DNA of 16,806 bases, from NCBI GenBank assembly GCA_035325645.1, contig DAOKZK010000055.1, forward strand, positions 1-16,806, read 5' to 3'. The DNA comes from Macondimonas sp035325645 (lineage in GTDB: Bacteria; Pseudomonadota; Gammaproteobacteria; UBA5335). Under the pieces are notes generated by a model. That model had not been told where the DNA came from and made no database searches. It saw nothing but the letters and a program-made list of their open reading frames with translations. The translations under genes were made by a program, and so were the position numbers. Shown piece after piece: positions 7,201-14,673 of this stretch (position 1 is the stretch's first letter; every line of letters starts with the position of its first letter).

Positions 7201-9494
7201 CCATCGAGACCTATCTTGCGCGCCTGACTGCGCCTGAGTCTGCTCAGAGCGATGCCCGGACGGTGCTGCGCCACGCTTTCGACACGTTGCAGGGCCAGCT
7301 CGACCAGTGGGCCGAGGGGCTTCCCGTGGTGATCCCCGCTCCACTGCTGCGCACGCTCGAGGGAATGCCCGTGGACCCGGAGCCCGTCCGGGCAGCTCCG
7401 GAGTCACCCGGTCGCATGCCCCCGGCGGCCGTGGCGGTGCCGGATGCGCCGGTCGGGGCGACCCGGTCGCCGCTGGCCGAGCCAGATTCTTCAGGGCATT
7501 TGCTCGCCGACCCTGCGGGACATGATGCGGATCGGATCGCGTCCGCCGAGGCGGTTGACGACGCTCCGCGCCTGCCTTTGCCCGATTGGTGGGATACGCC
7601 CTTGCCCGGGATCGCCGAGGAGTCGGTGGTGGCGGCCGAGCCGATTCGCGTTCCGGCGCCGACCATCGACGGCCTGCTGGGGCAAGTCGGTGAATGGATT
7701 GCCGCGCACGGACGCGTCGAGCAGCCGGTCCGTGAACTGGCCAGCTACTTTCGCGAGATCGGTCGCACGATCGAACGGCTCCAGCGGCAGTTGCGCGAAC
7801 TGGAAATGGAGGCCGAGTCCCGCATCGTGTTCAAGGCGGAGCAGGCCGACGCGCCGGGCTCCGCGGAACACTTCGATCCCCTGGAGTTCGATCGCTACAC
7901 CCGTCTGCAGCACTTGTCGCGAGCCTTGGCCGAGAGCATGACGGACCTGCTCAGCCTCCAGGAACTGGTCGCGGATCTGCAGCAGGGAGCGGAGGCCGCG
8001 CTGCAGCATCAGCATCGGGTGGCCGGAGTCATCCAGCAGGATCTGCTGCGCACCCGCATGGTGTCGTTCGAGGTCCAGGCGGGCCGCCTGCAGCGCATCG
8101 TCCGCCAGACGGCCGAGGCCGTCGGCAAGCAGGCCACGTTGAGGATCAGCGGCGGAGAGACCGAGCTCGACCGCCAGGTGCTGGACCGCATGATCGCGCC
8201 GCTGGAGCATCTGCTGCGCAATGCATTGGCCCACGGCATCGAACCCGCCGCAGAACGCACGCGTCTCGGGAAGCCGCCGTCGGGCCAGATCGTCCTGCAG
8301 GCGCGCCGAGAAGGCGGCCAGATTCTGCTCGAGATTGCCGATGACGGCAGGGGGCTGGACACAGCGGCAATCCTGGCGCGCGCGCGTCAGCGCGGCCTGG
8401 TGAACGCCGACGAGCCATTGAGCGATACCGAGATCCATCATCTCATTCTCGCCCCCGGACTCAGCACCGCCGACCAGGTGAACCAGATTGCCGGCCGTGG
8501 CGTGGGCATGGACGTGGTGCATGCCCAGATCAAGGCCTGTGGCGGACGATTGGAAATTGCCTCGGAGCCCGGACTGGGAACCCGTTTCAGGATCTGGCTC
8601 CCCTATACCATGGCTGTGAGCCACTGTCTGTTGCTGAAGATGGCAGACGAGCACTATGCCGTCCCGCTGGCGGGCGTCGACGGGGTCTTGCGCCTGGGTC
8701 ATGACCAGTTGACGCGGTGGCGGACCGGCGATATCGACCATCTCCAGCATCTGGATGGATCCTATCGACTGCTGAGCTTGGCTCGTCTGCTCGGGCTGCC
8801 CGACAGCCATCCCGAAGTGGATGCGCCCGAGCCGGCCGCGCTTCTCGTCAATAGCGGGGGCAGGCGCTGGGCACTGGTCGCCGAAGCCCTGATCGGTACG
8901 CTCGAGTTGGTGGTGCGCCCCGTGGGATCAAGGGTGGCGTCGGTTCCCGGCATCAGCGGCGCCGCTTTCCTGAGCGATGGCGGTGTCGCCGTGATGCTCG
9001 ACCTGCCGTCCCTGATCGAAACCCGGCAACGCACGCCCCCGACCGACGAATCCGTCCAGCCATCCGCCGCCGAGAGGTCTGCGCCCATCCTGCGTATTCT
9101 CGTGGTGGATGATTCGATTACGGTGCGTCGGGTCACGGCTCGGCTGCTCGAGCGGCAGGGGATGGCCGTGACGACGGCGCGCGACGGTGTCGATGCCCTG
9201 CAGAAGCTGCAGGAGCAGCCGCCCGACCTGGTGCTGCTCGATGTGGAGATGCCGCGGATGGATGGCTTCGAGCTGCTGGCGAACATGCAATCGAGCGATG
9301 CGTTGCAGGCCATTCCGGTGGTGATGGTGACTTCACGCACGGGCGACAAGCACCGTGAGCGCGCGCTGACGCTCGGTGCCGCGGACTATCTTGGCAAGCC
9401 CTACCAGGAAACCGAACTCCTCCAGACCATTGCGCGATTGACGCACACCGCCGTATCTGCGGCGGCACGGGAAGCGATCGCTTATGAGAACTGA
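4287..9494 (+). CDS. chpA: ChpA/PilL hybrid chemotaxis kinase (multi-Hpt, CheA core, CheW, receiver)
   Basis: This is the central histidine kinase of the pilus chemosensory pathway, 1735 residues. Domains in order: an N-terminal region (about 1-560) resembling FimL-like degenerate Hpt domains without a phosphorylatable His; three true Hpt domains with H618 (HTLKGSGRLAG), H821 (HTLKGTARTVG) and H952 (HTFKGGARMVG); two Pro/Ala-rich linkers (about 690-780 and 1028-1120); a dimerisation segment from about 1125; an ATPase with N box around N1312 (LLRNALAHGIE), G1 box D1352-D1358 (DDGRGLD) and G2 box 1402-1409 (AGRGVGMD); a CheW domain about 1438-1580; and a receiver with D1608-D1609, phosphoacceptor D1652 and K1704. 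All catalytic boxes look intact. P. aeruginosa ChpA has about 2470 residues and eight Hpt-like units, so this form is shorter. AGGA at 4275-4278 precedes the ATG. No pilK lies between pilJ and this gene. Confidence 0.95.
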   Translation: MQPAVIPSPSESPLRRTAEQLQTLDALMPGIHEHIDRLSALVDELAERSATPEDLDTLRQELRRLVDTLTFAELTGLVYVVGQAINALDSCSHPELYTASMSDAIAGMLTVLPAYLSLLADGEPECPALLLMSVNALRMSMNRPPVSAAEIFAATVGADLIERLGPEPCGQNPGDLQAFAKRYRVGIMHATLAVLHGGDTQKPLMALTRVAEKLEAAATTESIARSWWVLRALFMVMTESTALPGESRPLLLRIESLLRGLAAAGESPEVIDAHRLVAGQALYLLGRTTSLPEGLPGEVMRVYDLAHRVVSPLEQERLQRALGDVGSQALAGVTATIRNDLQMVKESLDVMSRMAHPAVDELKLLLNVVEGICGTLAILDRADWLQQMEEAAGRIARWVASGAVPKEDWSDVAHTVLGVEAALSAWSLPAHGVDTDVLQTAERAVLREVQLDLQRFIDRLESAAESPTETVGEPLRLIGDVLTMTGRTEVGVCFQRLAVALPAWRPEVLAQKDALAAALEGMLLCLDDGEPLGGVTQTRADGLVAQFESSVGLVAASAATMNPAVAESISVPTEDFDVHAVFREEAAEILVQLDPILRHLQANGGDRSALSEARRLFHTLKGSGRLAGAHAVGELAWASERILNGALERGDAIDPDRAMAIMSAASQIALHLEQADQILSPDGQHCLDRLGALAGAGVAPGESSPVPPETPTAFQSAVFPTDASSAGATTESGQEAGVHGEDVSNTRTSPDAAPPELETVGPVPAPLGDTEGIDEDDPGASLSALFERETRDYLDRLERYLAGAEPDRGLPIDGDVLRIFHTLKGTARTVGRATLADWATEIDDWTKAALQVSRPLGPDQVAILRAAATDCRRAVVADGDDLSTEWLPQLIADRERMHRELSTATADQVDPGLRALFLEEAVELLAHIDALFAEAAATPDPLPVDALMGDLHTFKGGARMVGAMLLGDLAHAIETYLARLTAPESAQSDARTVLRHAFDTLQGQLDQWAEGLPVVIPAPLLRTLEGMPVDPEPVRAAPESPGRMPPAAVAVPDAPVGATRSPLAEPDSSGHLLADPAGHDADRIASAEAVDDAPRLPLPDWWDTPLPGIAEESVVAAEPIRVPAPTIDGLLGQVGEWIAAHGRVEQPVRELASYFREIGRTIERLQRQLRELEMEAESRIVFKAEQADAPGSAEHFDPLEFDRYTRLQHLSRALAESMTDLLSLQELVADLQQGAEAALQHQHRVAGVIQQDLLRTRMVSFEVQAGRLQRIVRQTAEAVGKQATLRISGGETELDRQVLDRMIAPLEHLLRNALAHGIEPAAERTRLGKPPSGQIVLQARREGGQILLEIADDGRGLDTAAILARARQRGLVNADEPLSDTEIHHLILAPGLSTADQVNQIAGRGVGMDVVHAQIKACGGRLEIASEPGLGTRFRIWLPYTMAVSHCLLLKMADEHYAVPLAGVDGVLRLGHDQLTRWRTGDIDHLQHLDGSYRLLSLARLLGLPDSHPEVDAPEPAALLVNSGGRRWALVAEALIGTLELVVRPVGSRVASVPGISGAAFLSDGGVAVMLDLPSLIETRQRTPPTDESVQPSAAERSAPILRILVVDDSITVRRVTARLLERQGMAVTTARDGVDALQKLQEQPPDLVLLDVEMPRMDGFELLANMQSSDALQAIPVVMVTSRTGDKHRERALTLGAADYLGKPYQETELLQTIARLTHTAVSAAAREAIAYEN

Positions 9495-10116
9495 CGCCGT
9501 TTACTGCCAGGTGCTGCCGGTCGTCAATCGTCGCCTGCTGGTTGCCCATAAAGTGGTGGTCGAGATCCTGCCCTTGCCGAATGTGGCGACTCCGGGCGCT
9601 CCGCCTCCAGCCACCGTTGCCTGGCGCGCCGGTGAGCTGCCGCTACTGTGTTTCGAGTGCTTGTGCGGCGATCGCGCGCCTGATGTGAATCCCCGCACGC
9701 GCGTGGCCGTCCTCCAGCTGCCCGGCCCGGCGGGTGAACCGATCCATGCCGGATTGTTGATTCAGGGCTATCCGCAGATGGTTCCGGTGGAAGAGGATCA
9801 ACTCGAGGCCTTGCCGTTGACCGCCGCGGACGACGGTGCGCCCGTGCTGTTTCGGGTGCGGTTTGCGCGTGGGGAGATGCTGATCCCTGACCTGAGCGCT
9901 CTCGCCCGAGGCCTTGATGCGCCGATGTCGCCAGCGGGCGCGCGCCTATCGGAGATCGCCCCAGCGCGACTGCAGGACGCTGATGGCGGCGAGGGCGGCG
10001 GTTTCGGTCCGCAGGATGCGGGGGCCGAGCCGAATTCCGTGGAAGTCATGCTCCCGGGCGAGGATCCGCTCCCTGCTGTCGAGCCCGCCTTCGGGCCCGA
10101 TGAGGAGCGCGACTGA
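9484..10116 (+). CDS. chpC: ChpC-like CheW-domain protein with a long antisense-derived tail
   Basis: This 210-residue protein is the last gene of the operon, overlapping the chpA stop by 11 bases in another frame, which implies coupled translation. Residues 1 to about 143 look like a divergent CheW-type adaptor: VYCQVLPVVNRRLLVAHKVV at the start, WRAGELPLLCFECLCG near 47-62, VAVLQLPG, and LFRVRFARGEMLIPDL near 122-137. ChpC of P. aeruginosa is a CheW homologue of about 168 residues in the same position. The remaining tail is Gly-, Ala- and acid-rich, and residues 155-210 lie opposite the last 56 codons of rsmE in exact codon register. The tail is therefore probably read-through sequence without its own conserved fold. 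The adaptor role is inferred from fold and place; the symbol rests mainly on synteny. Confidence 0.78.
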   Translation: MRTDAVYCQVLPVVNRRLLVAHKVVVEILPLPNVATPGAPPPATVAWRAGELPLLCFECLCGDRAPDVNPRTRVAVLQLPGPAGEPIHAGLLIQGYPQMVPVEEDQLEALPLTAADDGAPVLFRVRFARGEMLIPDLSALARGLDAPMSPAGARLSEIAPARLQDADGGEGGGFGPQDAGAEPNSVEVMLPGEDPLPAVEPAFGPDEERD

Positions 10117-10683
10117 AGCCGGCGCTGGTCGCTCATCCAGCCCCGTCTCGGCGGTCGGTTCCAGCATCAGTCGCAAGTCGGTGTCCTGTGCCGGCAGCGC
10201 GAGGGCATCGGTGAAGGCGAGAGGTGCAGCCAGGGCCGGCAGGCGCGCACGGCCGCACTGCGCGGCGGCGTGGGCGAGGATGCCCTGCCAATGCGCCTGA
10301 CGTTTGGCCGCACGTTCCCCGGACAGATGCACACCGGTGCGGGCGCACAGCACGGGAACGATGCGGGCAACTCCAAGTTCGACGGCCTTTTGCATCACCA
10401 GGTCCATGCGTTCGCCGCGCGAGATGCCTTGCAGGAGGGTGATGGCAAGCGGCGATTCCCGCTGCGGTTCGCTGGGCACATCCGTCAGGTGCACCGCGCC
10501 ATCCTGCCGCCCGAGGCGCGCGATAAGGCCGCGGCACTCGATCCCCTCGCCGTCGAACACGACGACCTCGGCGCCGACCGCGAGACGCAGCACGCTGCGC
10601 AGGTAGTGTGCGGTCTCGGCAGGCAGCGCCACGACGGCGTCGCGCGACAGCGTGGCCGGAATCCAGATCCTGGGGATGCGCAC
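9946..10683 (-). CDS. rsmE: 16S rRNA (uracil-1498-N3)-methyltransferase RsmE
   Basis: This cytoplasmic SAM-dependent enzyme of the SPOUT (trefoil-knot) class methylates N3 of U1498 in 16S rRNA of the 30S subunit. It has 245 residues, about the family length. The N-terminal MRIPRIW matches the E. coli protein (MRIPRIY), which supports the GTG start at 10681-10683. An OB-like RNA-binding part covers about 1-70. The catalytic knot carries QGISRGERMDLVMQKAVELG (85-104), AAAQCGRARLP, IGPEGGL (195-201) and LGPRILRTETA (219-229), the cofactor site. It follows bioA by two bases with no clear ribosome-binding site, so coupling is likely. Its last 56 codons overlap chpC tail to tail. Confidence 0.96.
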   Translation of the reverse strand: MRIPRIWIPATLSRDAVVALPAETAHYLRSVLRLAVGAEVVVFDGEGIECRGLIARLGRQDGAVHLTDVPSEPQRESPLAITLLQGISRGERMDLVMQKAVELGVARIVPVLCARTGVHLSGERAAKRQAHWQGILAHAAAQCGRARLPALAAPLAFTDALALPAQDTDLRLMLEPTAETGLDERPAPASVALLIGPEGGLDSRERILAREHDFHGIRLGPRILRTETAALAAISVLQSRWGDLR

Positions 10684-10685
10684 GT

Positions 10686-12041
10686 TCAGTCCAGCGTTGC
10701 GAGCGTGATGCCCTCGCGCGCCACCTGCACCATGAGGTCGATCTCATCGGTCGTCGTGACATAGGGCGGCATGAAGTAGACCACATTGCCCAGGGGGCGC
10801 AGCAGCACCCCGCGCGCCAGGCCGTGGCGGTAGACGCGCAGCCCGCGCCGTTCCTGCCAGGGATAGTGGCTTTGGCGATCGCCGCCCGGCGTCATCTCCA
10901 CCGCCGCGATGAGCCCCGTTTGGCGGACCTCGCCGACATGGGGATGCTCGGCGAGCGGGGCGAGGGCGCGGGCGAGGTGATCGGCCAGTGCCCGGTTGTC
11001 GTCGAGCACCGGGCGCTGCTCGAACAGATCCAGCGTGGCCAGCGCCGCCGCGCAGCCCAAGGCGTTGCCGGTATAGCTGTGCGAATGCAGAAAGGCGCGG
11101 AGCGTGGTGTAGTCGTCATAAAAGCACCGGTAGATCGCATCGGTGGTCAGCACGGCGGACAGCGGCAGGTAGCCCCCGGTCAGGCCCTTGCCCACGCACA
11201 GGAAATCCGGCGTGATCGCCGCCTGCTCGCAGGCGAAGAATGTGCCGGTGCGACCAAAGCCGACGGCGATCTCGTCGCAGATGAGATGCACCTGGTAGCG
11301 GTCGCACAGCGCGCGCAGGCCGGTGAGGTAGGCAGGGTGATACATGCGCATGTGGCCGGCGCATTGCACCAGGGGCTCGACGATGACGGCGCAGATCTCC
11401 GCGTGCCGCGCCTCGAGAAGCTCGGCCATGGGGGTGAGCATGCGCTGGCTGTGATCCGCCCAGCTCTCGCCCTCGGCGCGCAGGTAGCAATCCGGCGAGG
11501 GTGCCTGCAGGACCGGCATCAGCAGGGGGCCGTAGGTTTCCCGGTACAGCTCGACGCCGCCGACGGCCAAGGCCCCGAGGGTCTCGCCGTGATAGCCGCC
11601 CGTCAGCGCGACGAAACGGGTCTTGCGCGGGTGACCCTGATTGCGCCAGGCATGGAAACTCATCTTGAGGGCGATCTCGACCGCCGAGGAGCCGTTTTCG
11701 GCATAGAACACCCGGCTGAGCCCCTGAGGGGCGCGCGCAACGAGTCGCTCGGCCAGCGTCACCGCCGGCTCGTGGGTGAAGCCCGCCGTGATGACGTGAG
11801 CCAGCGCATCCAGTTGGTCGCGGATGCGCGCGTCGATGTGCGGATGGCCATGGCCGAAGAGATTCACCCACCAGGAGCTGATGGCATCCAGATAGCGCCG
11901 CCCCTCGTAGTCTTCCAGCCAAACCCCGCACGCCCGGCGGATCGGGATCAGGGGCAGCGTCTCGTGGTCCTTCATCTGCGTGCAGGGATGCCAGAAAACC
12001 TGCAGGTCGCGGGCACGCAGCGCGTCGTTGGCGTCGGTCAT
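10686..12041 (-). CDS. bioA: Adenosylmethionine-8-amino-7-oxononanoate aminotransferase
   Basis: This PLP-dependent class III aminotransferase makes 7,8-diaminopelargonate from 8-amino-7-oxononanoate (KAPA), with S-adenosylmethionine as amino donor, in biotin synthesis. It has 451 residues against about 430 in E. coli. Visible signatures are FWHPCTQMKDHE (16-27), SSWWVNLFGHGHP (55-67), GSSAVEIALKM (117-127), TGGYHGET with Y150, CDEIAVGFGRTG with D256 (pairs with the PLP ring nitrogen), and the Schiff-base lysine K285 in VGKGLTGGYLPLSAV. The 29-residue D-to-K spacing equals that of E. coli BioA (D245/K274). The HPCTQM and SSWW segments favour BioA over other class III enzymes. It sits 15 bases after argA and two before rsmE. 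No other bio gene is in the window, so the biotin pathway is split here. Confidence 0.96.
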   Translation of the reverse strand: MTDANDALRARDLQVFWHPCTQMKDHETLPLIPIRRACGVWLEDYEGRRYLDAISSWWVNLFGHGHPHIDARIRDQLDALAHVITAGFTHEPAVTLAERLVARAPQGLSRVFYAENGSSAVEIALKMSFHAWRNQGHPRKTRFVALTGGYHGETLGALAVGGVELYRETYGPLLMPVLQAPSPDCYLRAEGESWADHSQRMLTPMAELLEARHAEICAVIVEPLVQCAGHMRMYHPAYLTGLRALCDRYQVHLICDEIAVGFGRTGTFFACEQAAITPDFLCVGKGLTGGYLPLSAVLTTDAIYRCFYDDYTTLRAFLHSHSYTGNALGCAAALATLDLFEQRPVLDDNRALADHLARALAPLAEHPHVGEVRQTGLIAAVEMTPGGDRQSHYPWQERRGLRVYRHGLARGVLLRPLGNVVYFMPPYVTTTDEIDLMVQVAREGITLATLD

Positions 12042-12056
12042 GAGGTCGTTCCGGGG

Positions 12057-13385
12057 CTAGGGGCGGCGTGTGGTGGGTGCAGTCTGCAGGGTCTTGAGAA
12101 AGACTTTCGAGTTGCGCTTGAAGTTGTACAGGGCCTGGCGCGCAACCGGCAGGTCTTCGATCCGGGCGGGGCGATAGCCGTGTTCGATGAACCAGTGCGC
12201 GGTCTGGGTGGTGAGCACGAACAGCCGGCGCAGGCCGCGCGTCCAGGCGCGCTGTTCCAGGTGCGCGAGTAGCTCGTGTCCCAGGCCGAGTTCGCGGTAA
12301 TCGGGGTCGACCGCCACGCAGGCGATTTCCCCGGCATCCTCGGCCGCGAAGACGTACAGCGCAGCACAGGCCAGGATGGTCTGATCGCGCTCCATGACCA
12401 CGAAATTGCCGATTTCGAGCTCCAGCTGTTCGCGCGAGCGGTGCACGAGGATGCCCTGGGCTTCAAGCGGCGCAATCAGGGCCAAGAGGCCCCCGATGTC
12501 CTCGACGGTGGCCTCGCGCACCACATCGTACTTACCGGCGGTGATCAGGGTGCCGATACCGTCGCGGGTGAACAGTTCGAACAGCAGGGCGCCTTCCCGG
12601 CGGCGCGGGATGAGATGCGCGCGCGGCACACCGCCGCGACTTGCCTGAATGCAGCCCATCCAGGCCGCCCGGCGCGCCGCCGGGAATCCGTCCTCGCCAG
12701 CGAGGCGCTCGGCCTGTGCGGGGTCCATCTGGCCGGGGCGACTCGATTCCGCCTGCCCGTCTGCGCCCTCATCTTCCAGAAAAATCAGCTTGTCGGCTCC
12801 GAGCGCGATGGCAGCCTGGGTGGCGAGGTCTTCGGTCTGAAGCAAGAAGGCCTCGCCCGTGGTGGAATAACCGATCGGCGAGAGCAGCACGACGGCTTCG
12901 TCTTGCAGGATCTGGCGGATCGCGACAGTGTCCAGGCGGCGGATTTCGCCGCTGTGCTGATGGTCCACGCCGCCCCGCACGCCGACGGGCCGGGCAATGA
13001 CGAAATTGCCCGCCACGACGCGCAGGCCGGCGCCGTCCATGGGGGTCTGCGGGAGCCCACTGGAAAAGGCCGCTTCGATGTCCAGGCGCGTCGCGCCGAT
13101 GGCGTTCTTCAGGGCGGGGAGCCCTGCTGTCGGCAGCACGGGAATGCCGTCATGGTGGTCAAGTTCCAGCGCCGCTCGCTCCAGTCGCTGGGCGAACTGG
13201 GGGCCGATGCCATGGACCAGCACCAAGCGGACGCCGAGGCTCGCCAGCAGGGTCAGATCCTGGACCAGGTCGGGGAAGCCCGGCGCCGCGACCGCCTCCC
13301 CGCTGATGCACACCACGAAAGTCTTGCCGCGATGGGCATTGATGTAGGGCGTGCTGTTGCGAAACCACTTGACGAAGTGATCCAT
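12057..13385 (-). CDS. argA: N-acetylglutamate synthase (amino-acid N-acetyltransferase)
   Basis: This enzyme transfers acetyl from acetyl-CoA to L-glutamate, the first step of arginine synthesis. It has 442 residues, nearly the length of E. coli ArgA (443). An amino-acid-kinase fold (about 1-275), which usually carries arginine feedback control, precedes a GNAT acetyltransferase domain (about 290-435). Matching segments include TPYINAHRGKTFVV (12-25), VRLVLVHGIGPQ (52-63), VVAGNFVIARPVGVRGGVD (123-141), ELFTRDGIGT (270-279), IAPLEAQGILVHRSREQLE (304-322), CVAVDPDYRELGLGHELL (356-373) and LFVLTTQTAHWFIEHGY. A stretch rich in Asp, Glu, Gln and Pro at about 204-232 links the domains. The gene starts four bases after the argE stop and is followed closely by bioA, so these genes share one transcript. 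The acetyl-CoA motif is intact. Confidence 0.96.
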   Translation of the reverse strand: MDHFVKWFRNSTPYINAHRGKTFVVCISGEAVAAPGFPDLVQDLTLLASLGVRLVLVHGIGPQFAQRLERAALELDHHDGIPVLPTAGLPALKNAIGATRLDIEAAFSSGLPQTPMDGAGLRVVAGNFVIARPVGVRGGVDHQHSGEIRRLDTVAIRQILQDEAVVLLSPIGYSTTGEAFLLQTEDLATQAAIALGADKLIFLEDEGADGQAESSRPGQMDPAQAERLAGEDGFPAARRAAWMGCIQASRGGVPRAHLIPRRREGALLFELFTRDGIGTLITAGKYDVVREATVEDIGGLLALIAPLEAQGILVHRSREQLELEIGNFVVMERDQTILACAALYVFAAEDAGEIACVAVDPDYRELGLGHELLAHLEQRAWTRGLRRLFVLTTQTAHWFIEHGYRPARIEDLPVARQALYNFKRNSKVFLKTLQTAPTTRRP

Positions 13386-13389
13386 GGAT

Positions 13390-14565
13390 TCAAACCGCGG
13401 CGGGGGTCAGACAGAAGCGGACGATGAGGTCCTGCAGAATTCGGATCATGGGCGCGATGCGATCCAGCGCCAAGTATTCATTCGGTTGATGGGCCTGTTC
13501 GATGTTGCCGGGCCCGAGGATGACCGCGTCCATGCCCATGGCGCGATAGTAGGGGCCCTCGGTGCCGAAAGCCACCGAGATCGGGTCTTGACCCGTCAAG
13601 GCGGTGCACGCCGCCACCAGCGGGCTGTCCGTTGGCGTCTCGAGCGGCGGCAGGCCATCGAACAGCGGCTGGAATTCGAGCGCGAGGCCCAGATCGGCAA
13701 GGGCTGCATCGACTCGGGACCGCAGCAGATCGCGCAGTGTTTCCGGTTCCATGCCCGGCAAGAGCCGCACATCGAAATGCAGTTCGCACGCGCCGCAAAT
13801 GCGATTGGGATTGTCCCCCCCGTGGATATGGCCGAGGTTGAGGGTCGGATAGGGGATGGCGAACCCCGCATGGTGATGGCGCTCCCGCCAGCGCTGGCGT
13901 TCGTTCATCAACGCCGTGATCACGCGATGCATGCCGTCCAACGCGTTGCGTCCGAGAGATGGGTCACTGGAATGGCCGGAATGGCCGATGATGCGGATGC
14001 GTTCCATCATCACGCCTTTGTGAAGATGCGCTGGACGCATCGCAGTCGGTTCGCCGATGAGGGCATAGCGGCCCTGGAAGGCCTTGCTGCGCATCAGTTC
14101 GCGGGCCCCTGCCATGCTCGTCTCCTCGTCGCAAGTCGCGACGATGACCAGCGGCTGATGGGGCTCGATTGCGCCCAGGCCAGCGACCGCCGACAGGGCG
14201 AGAGCGAAGAAGCCCTTCATGTCGCTTGCGCCGAGACCGTAAAGGTTTCCTTCCCGTACCGAGCCCTCGAGCGGATCGGAGTTCCACCCCGAGAGATCGA
14301 ACGGGACCGTATCCGTATGCCCCGCCAGAACCAGTGCGCCCGAGCCGTAGCCCAAGGTGGCGACGAGGTTCGCCTTGCCCGGCCGGCCCGGCAGCGGCAG
14401 GATTTCCGTTCTGAAGCCAAGCTGTTGACACCATTCGCTAATGCGTTCGATGACCGCCTGGTTTCCCATGTCCAGTTCCGGTTGGGCGCTGCTGACCGAG
14501 GGGATGGCGATGAGCTCTGAAATGAGTTGCGGAGCGGGTGGAAGAAGCGTGTGCATGAGAGGCAT
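13390..14565 (-). CDS. argE: Acetylornithine deacetylase (M20 family)
   Basis: This metal-dependent hydrolase removes acetate from N2-acetylornithine to give ornithine in the linear arginine route. From the ATG at 14563-14565 it has 391 residues. M20 metal-site motifs are present: H83 and D85 in LAGHTDTVPFD, D115 in LGASDMKGFFA, the catalytic pair E147-E148 in CDEETSMAGAR, E172 in IGEPT, and the late His in GPGNIEQAHQPNEYL. GHSGHSSDPSLGRNALDGMH and YPTLNLGHIHGGDNPNRICG match E. coli ArgE closely, separating it from DapE. The start is uncertain: a TTG at 14592 would add nine residues and an ATG at 14556 would remove three; none has a clear Shine-Dalgarno. It heads the argE-argA-bioA-rsmE operon. 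Confidence 0.94.
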   Translation of the reverse strand: MPLMHTLLPPAPQLISELIAIPSVSSAQPELDMGNQAVIERISEWCQQLGFRTEILPLPGRPGKANLVATLGYGSGALVLAGHTDTVPFDLSGWNSDPLEGSVREGNLYGLGASDMKGFFALALSAVAGLGAIEPHQPLVIVATCDEETSMAGARELMRSKAFQGRYALIGEPTAMRPAHLHKGVMMERIRIIGHSGHSSDPSLGRNALDGMHRVITALMNERQRWRERHHHAGFAIPYPTLNLGHIHGGDNPNRICGACELHFDVRLLPGMEPETLRDLLRSRVDAALADLGLALEFQPLFDGLPPLETPTDSPLVAACTALTGQDPISVAFGTEGPYYRAMGMDAVILGPGNIEQAHQPNEYLALDRIAPMIRILQDLIVRFCLTPAAV

Positions 14566-14673
14566 TGTGGCGCCGGGCGGGTGCTTCGGCAAGCGTGAAA
14601 ACTTGAACTCTCGGCGCCGGATCGCTTACTGTCGGCGCTAGCTGCCAATTGGGCAGGCAGATTCGGTAAGGCA
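14566..14673. promoter_or_regulatory. Divergent argE / mltF control region
   Basis: Both neighbouring genes start here and read outward, so it should carry two promoters. For mltF, TTGAAC (14603-14608) and TACTGT (14627-14632), 18 bp apart, are a weak sigma-70 pair that would start transcription about 35 bases before the TTG. For argE, TTGGCA on the minus strand (complement of 14643-14648) is a five-of-six -35 match, but I find no good -10 box at the right distance. A near-palindrome, CTGCC-AATTG-GGCAG (14642-14656), covers that box and could be an operator. I do not find a convincing ArgR box. All of this is inference from consensus. Confidence 0.3.

Noticed and set aside
7491..8810. 439-codon minus-strand open frame opposite the ChpA kinase core
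   Set aside because: It lies antisense to the intact N, G1 and G2 boxes of ChpA and has no domain signature.
10608..12272. 554-codon open frame on the plus strand opposite bioA and argA
   Set aside because: It is a shadow of two well-recognised enzymes; the product has no known fold and crosses the boundary between the two genes.
12276..14520. Long plus-strand open frames opposite argA and argE
   Set aside because: The minus strand carries catalytic motifs of ArgA and ArgE throughout; the plus frames show none and arise from GC-rich codon bias.
14593..14650. Possible ArgR operator upstream of argE (TGAA repeats at about 14596-14607 and TGTCGG at about 14630)
   Set aside because: The TGAA copies are direct rather than inverted, and the TGTCGG spacing does not fit the Pseudomonas-type half-site, so neither ArgR consensus is met.
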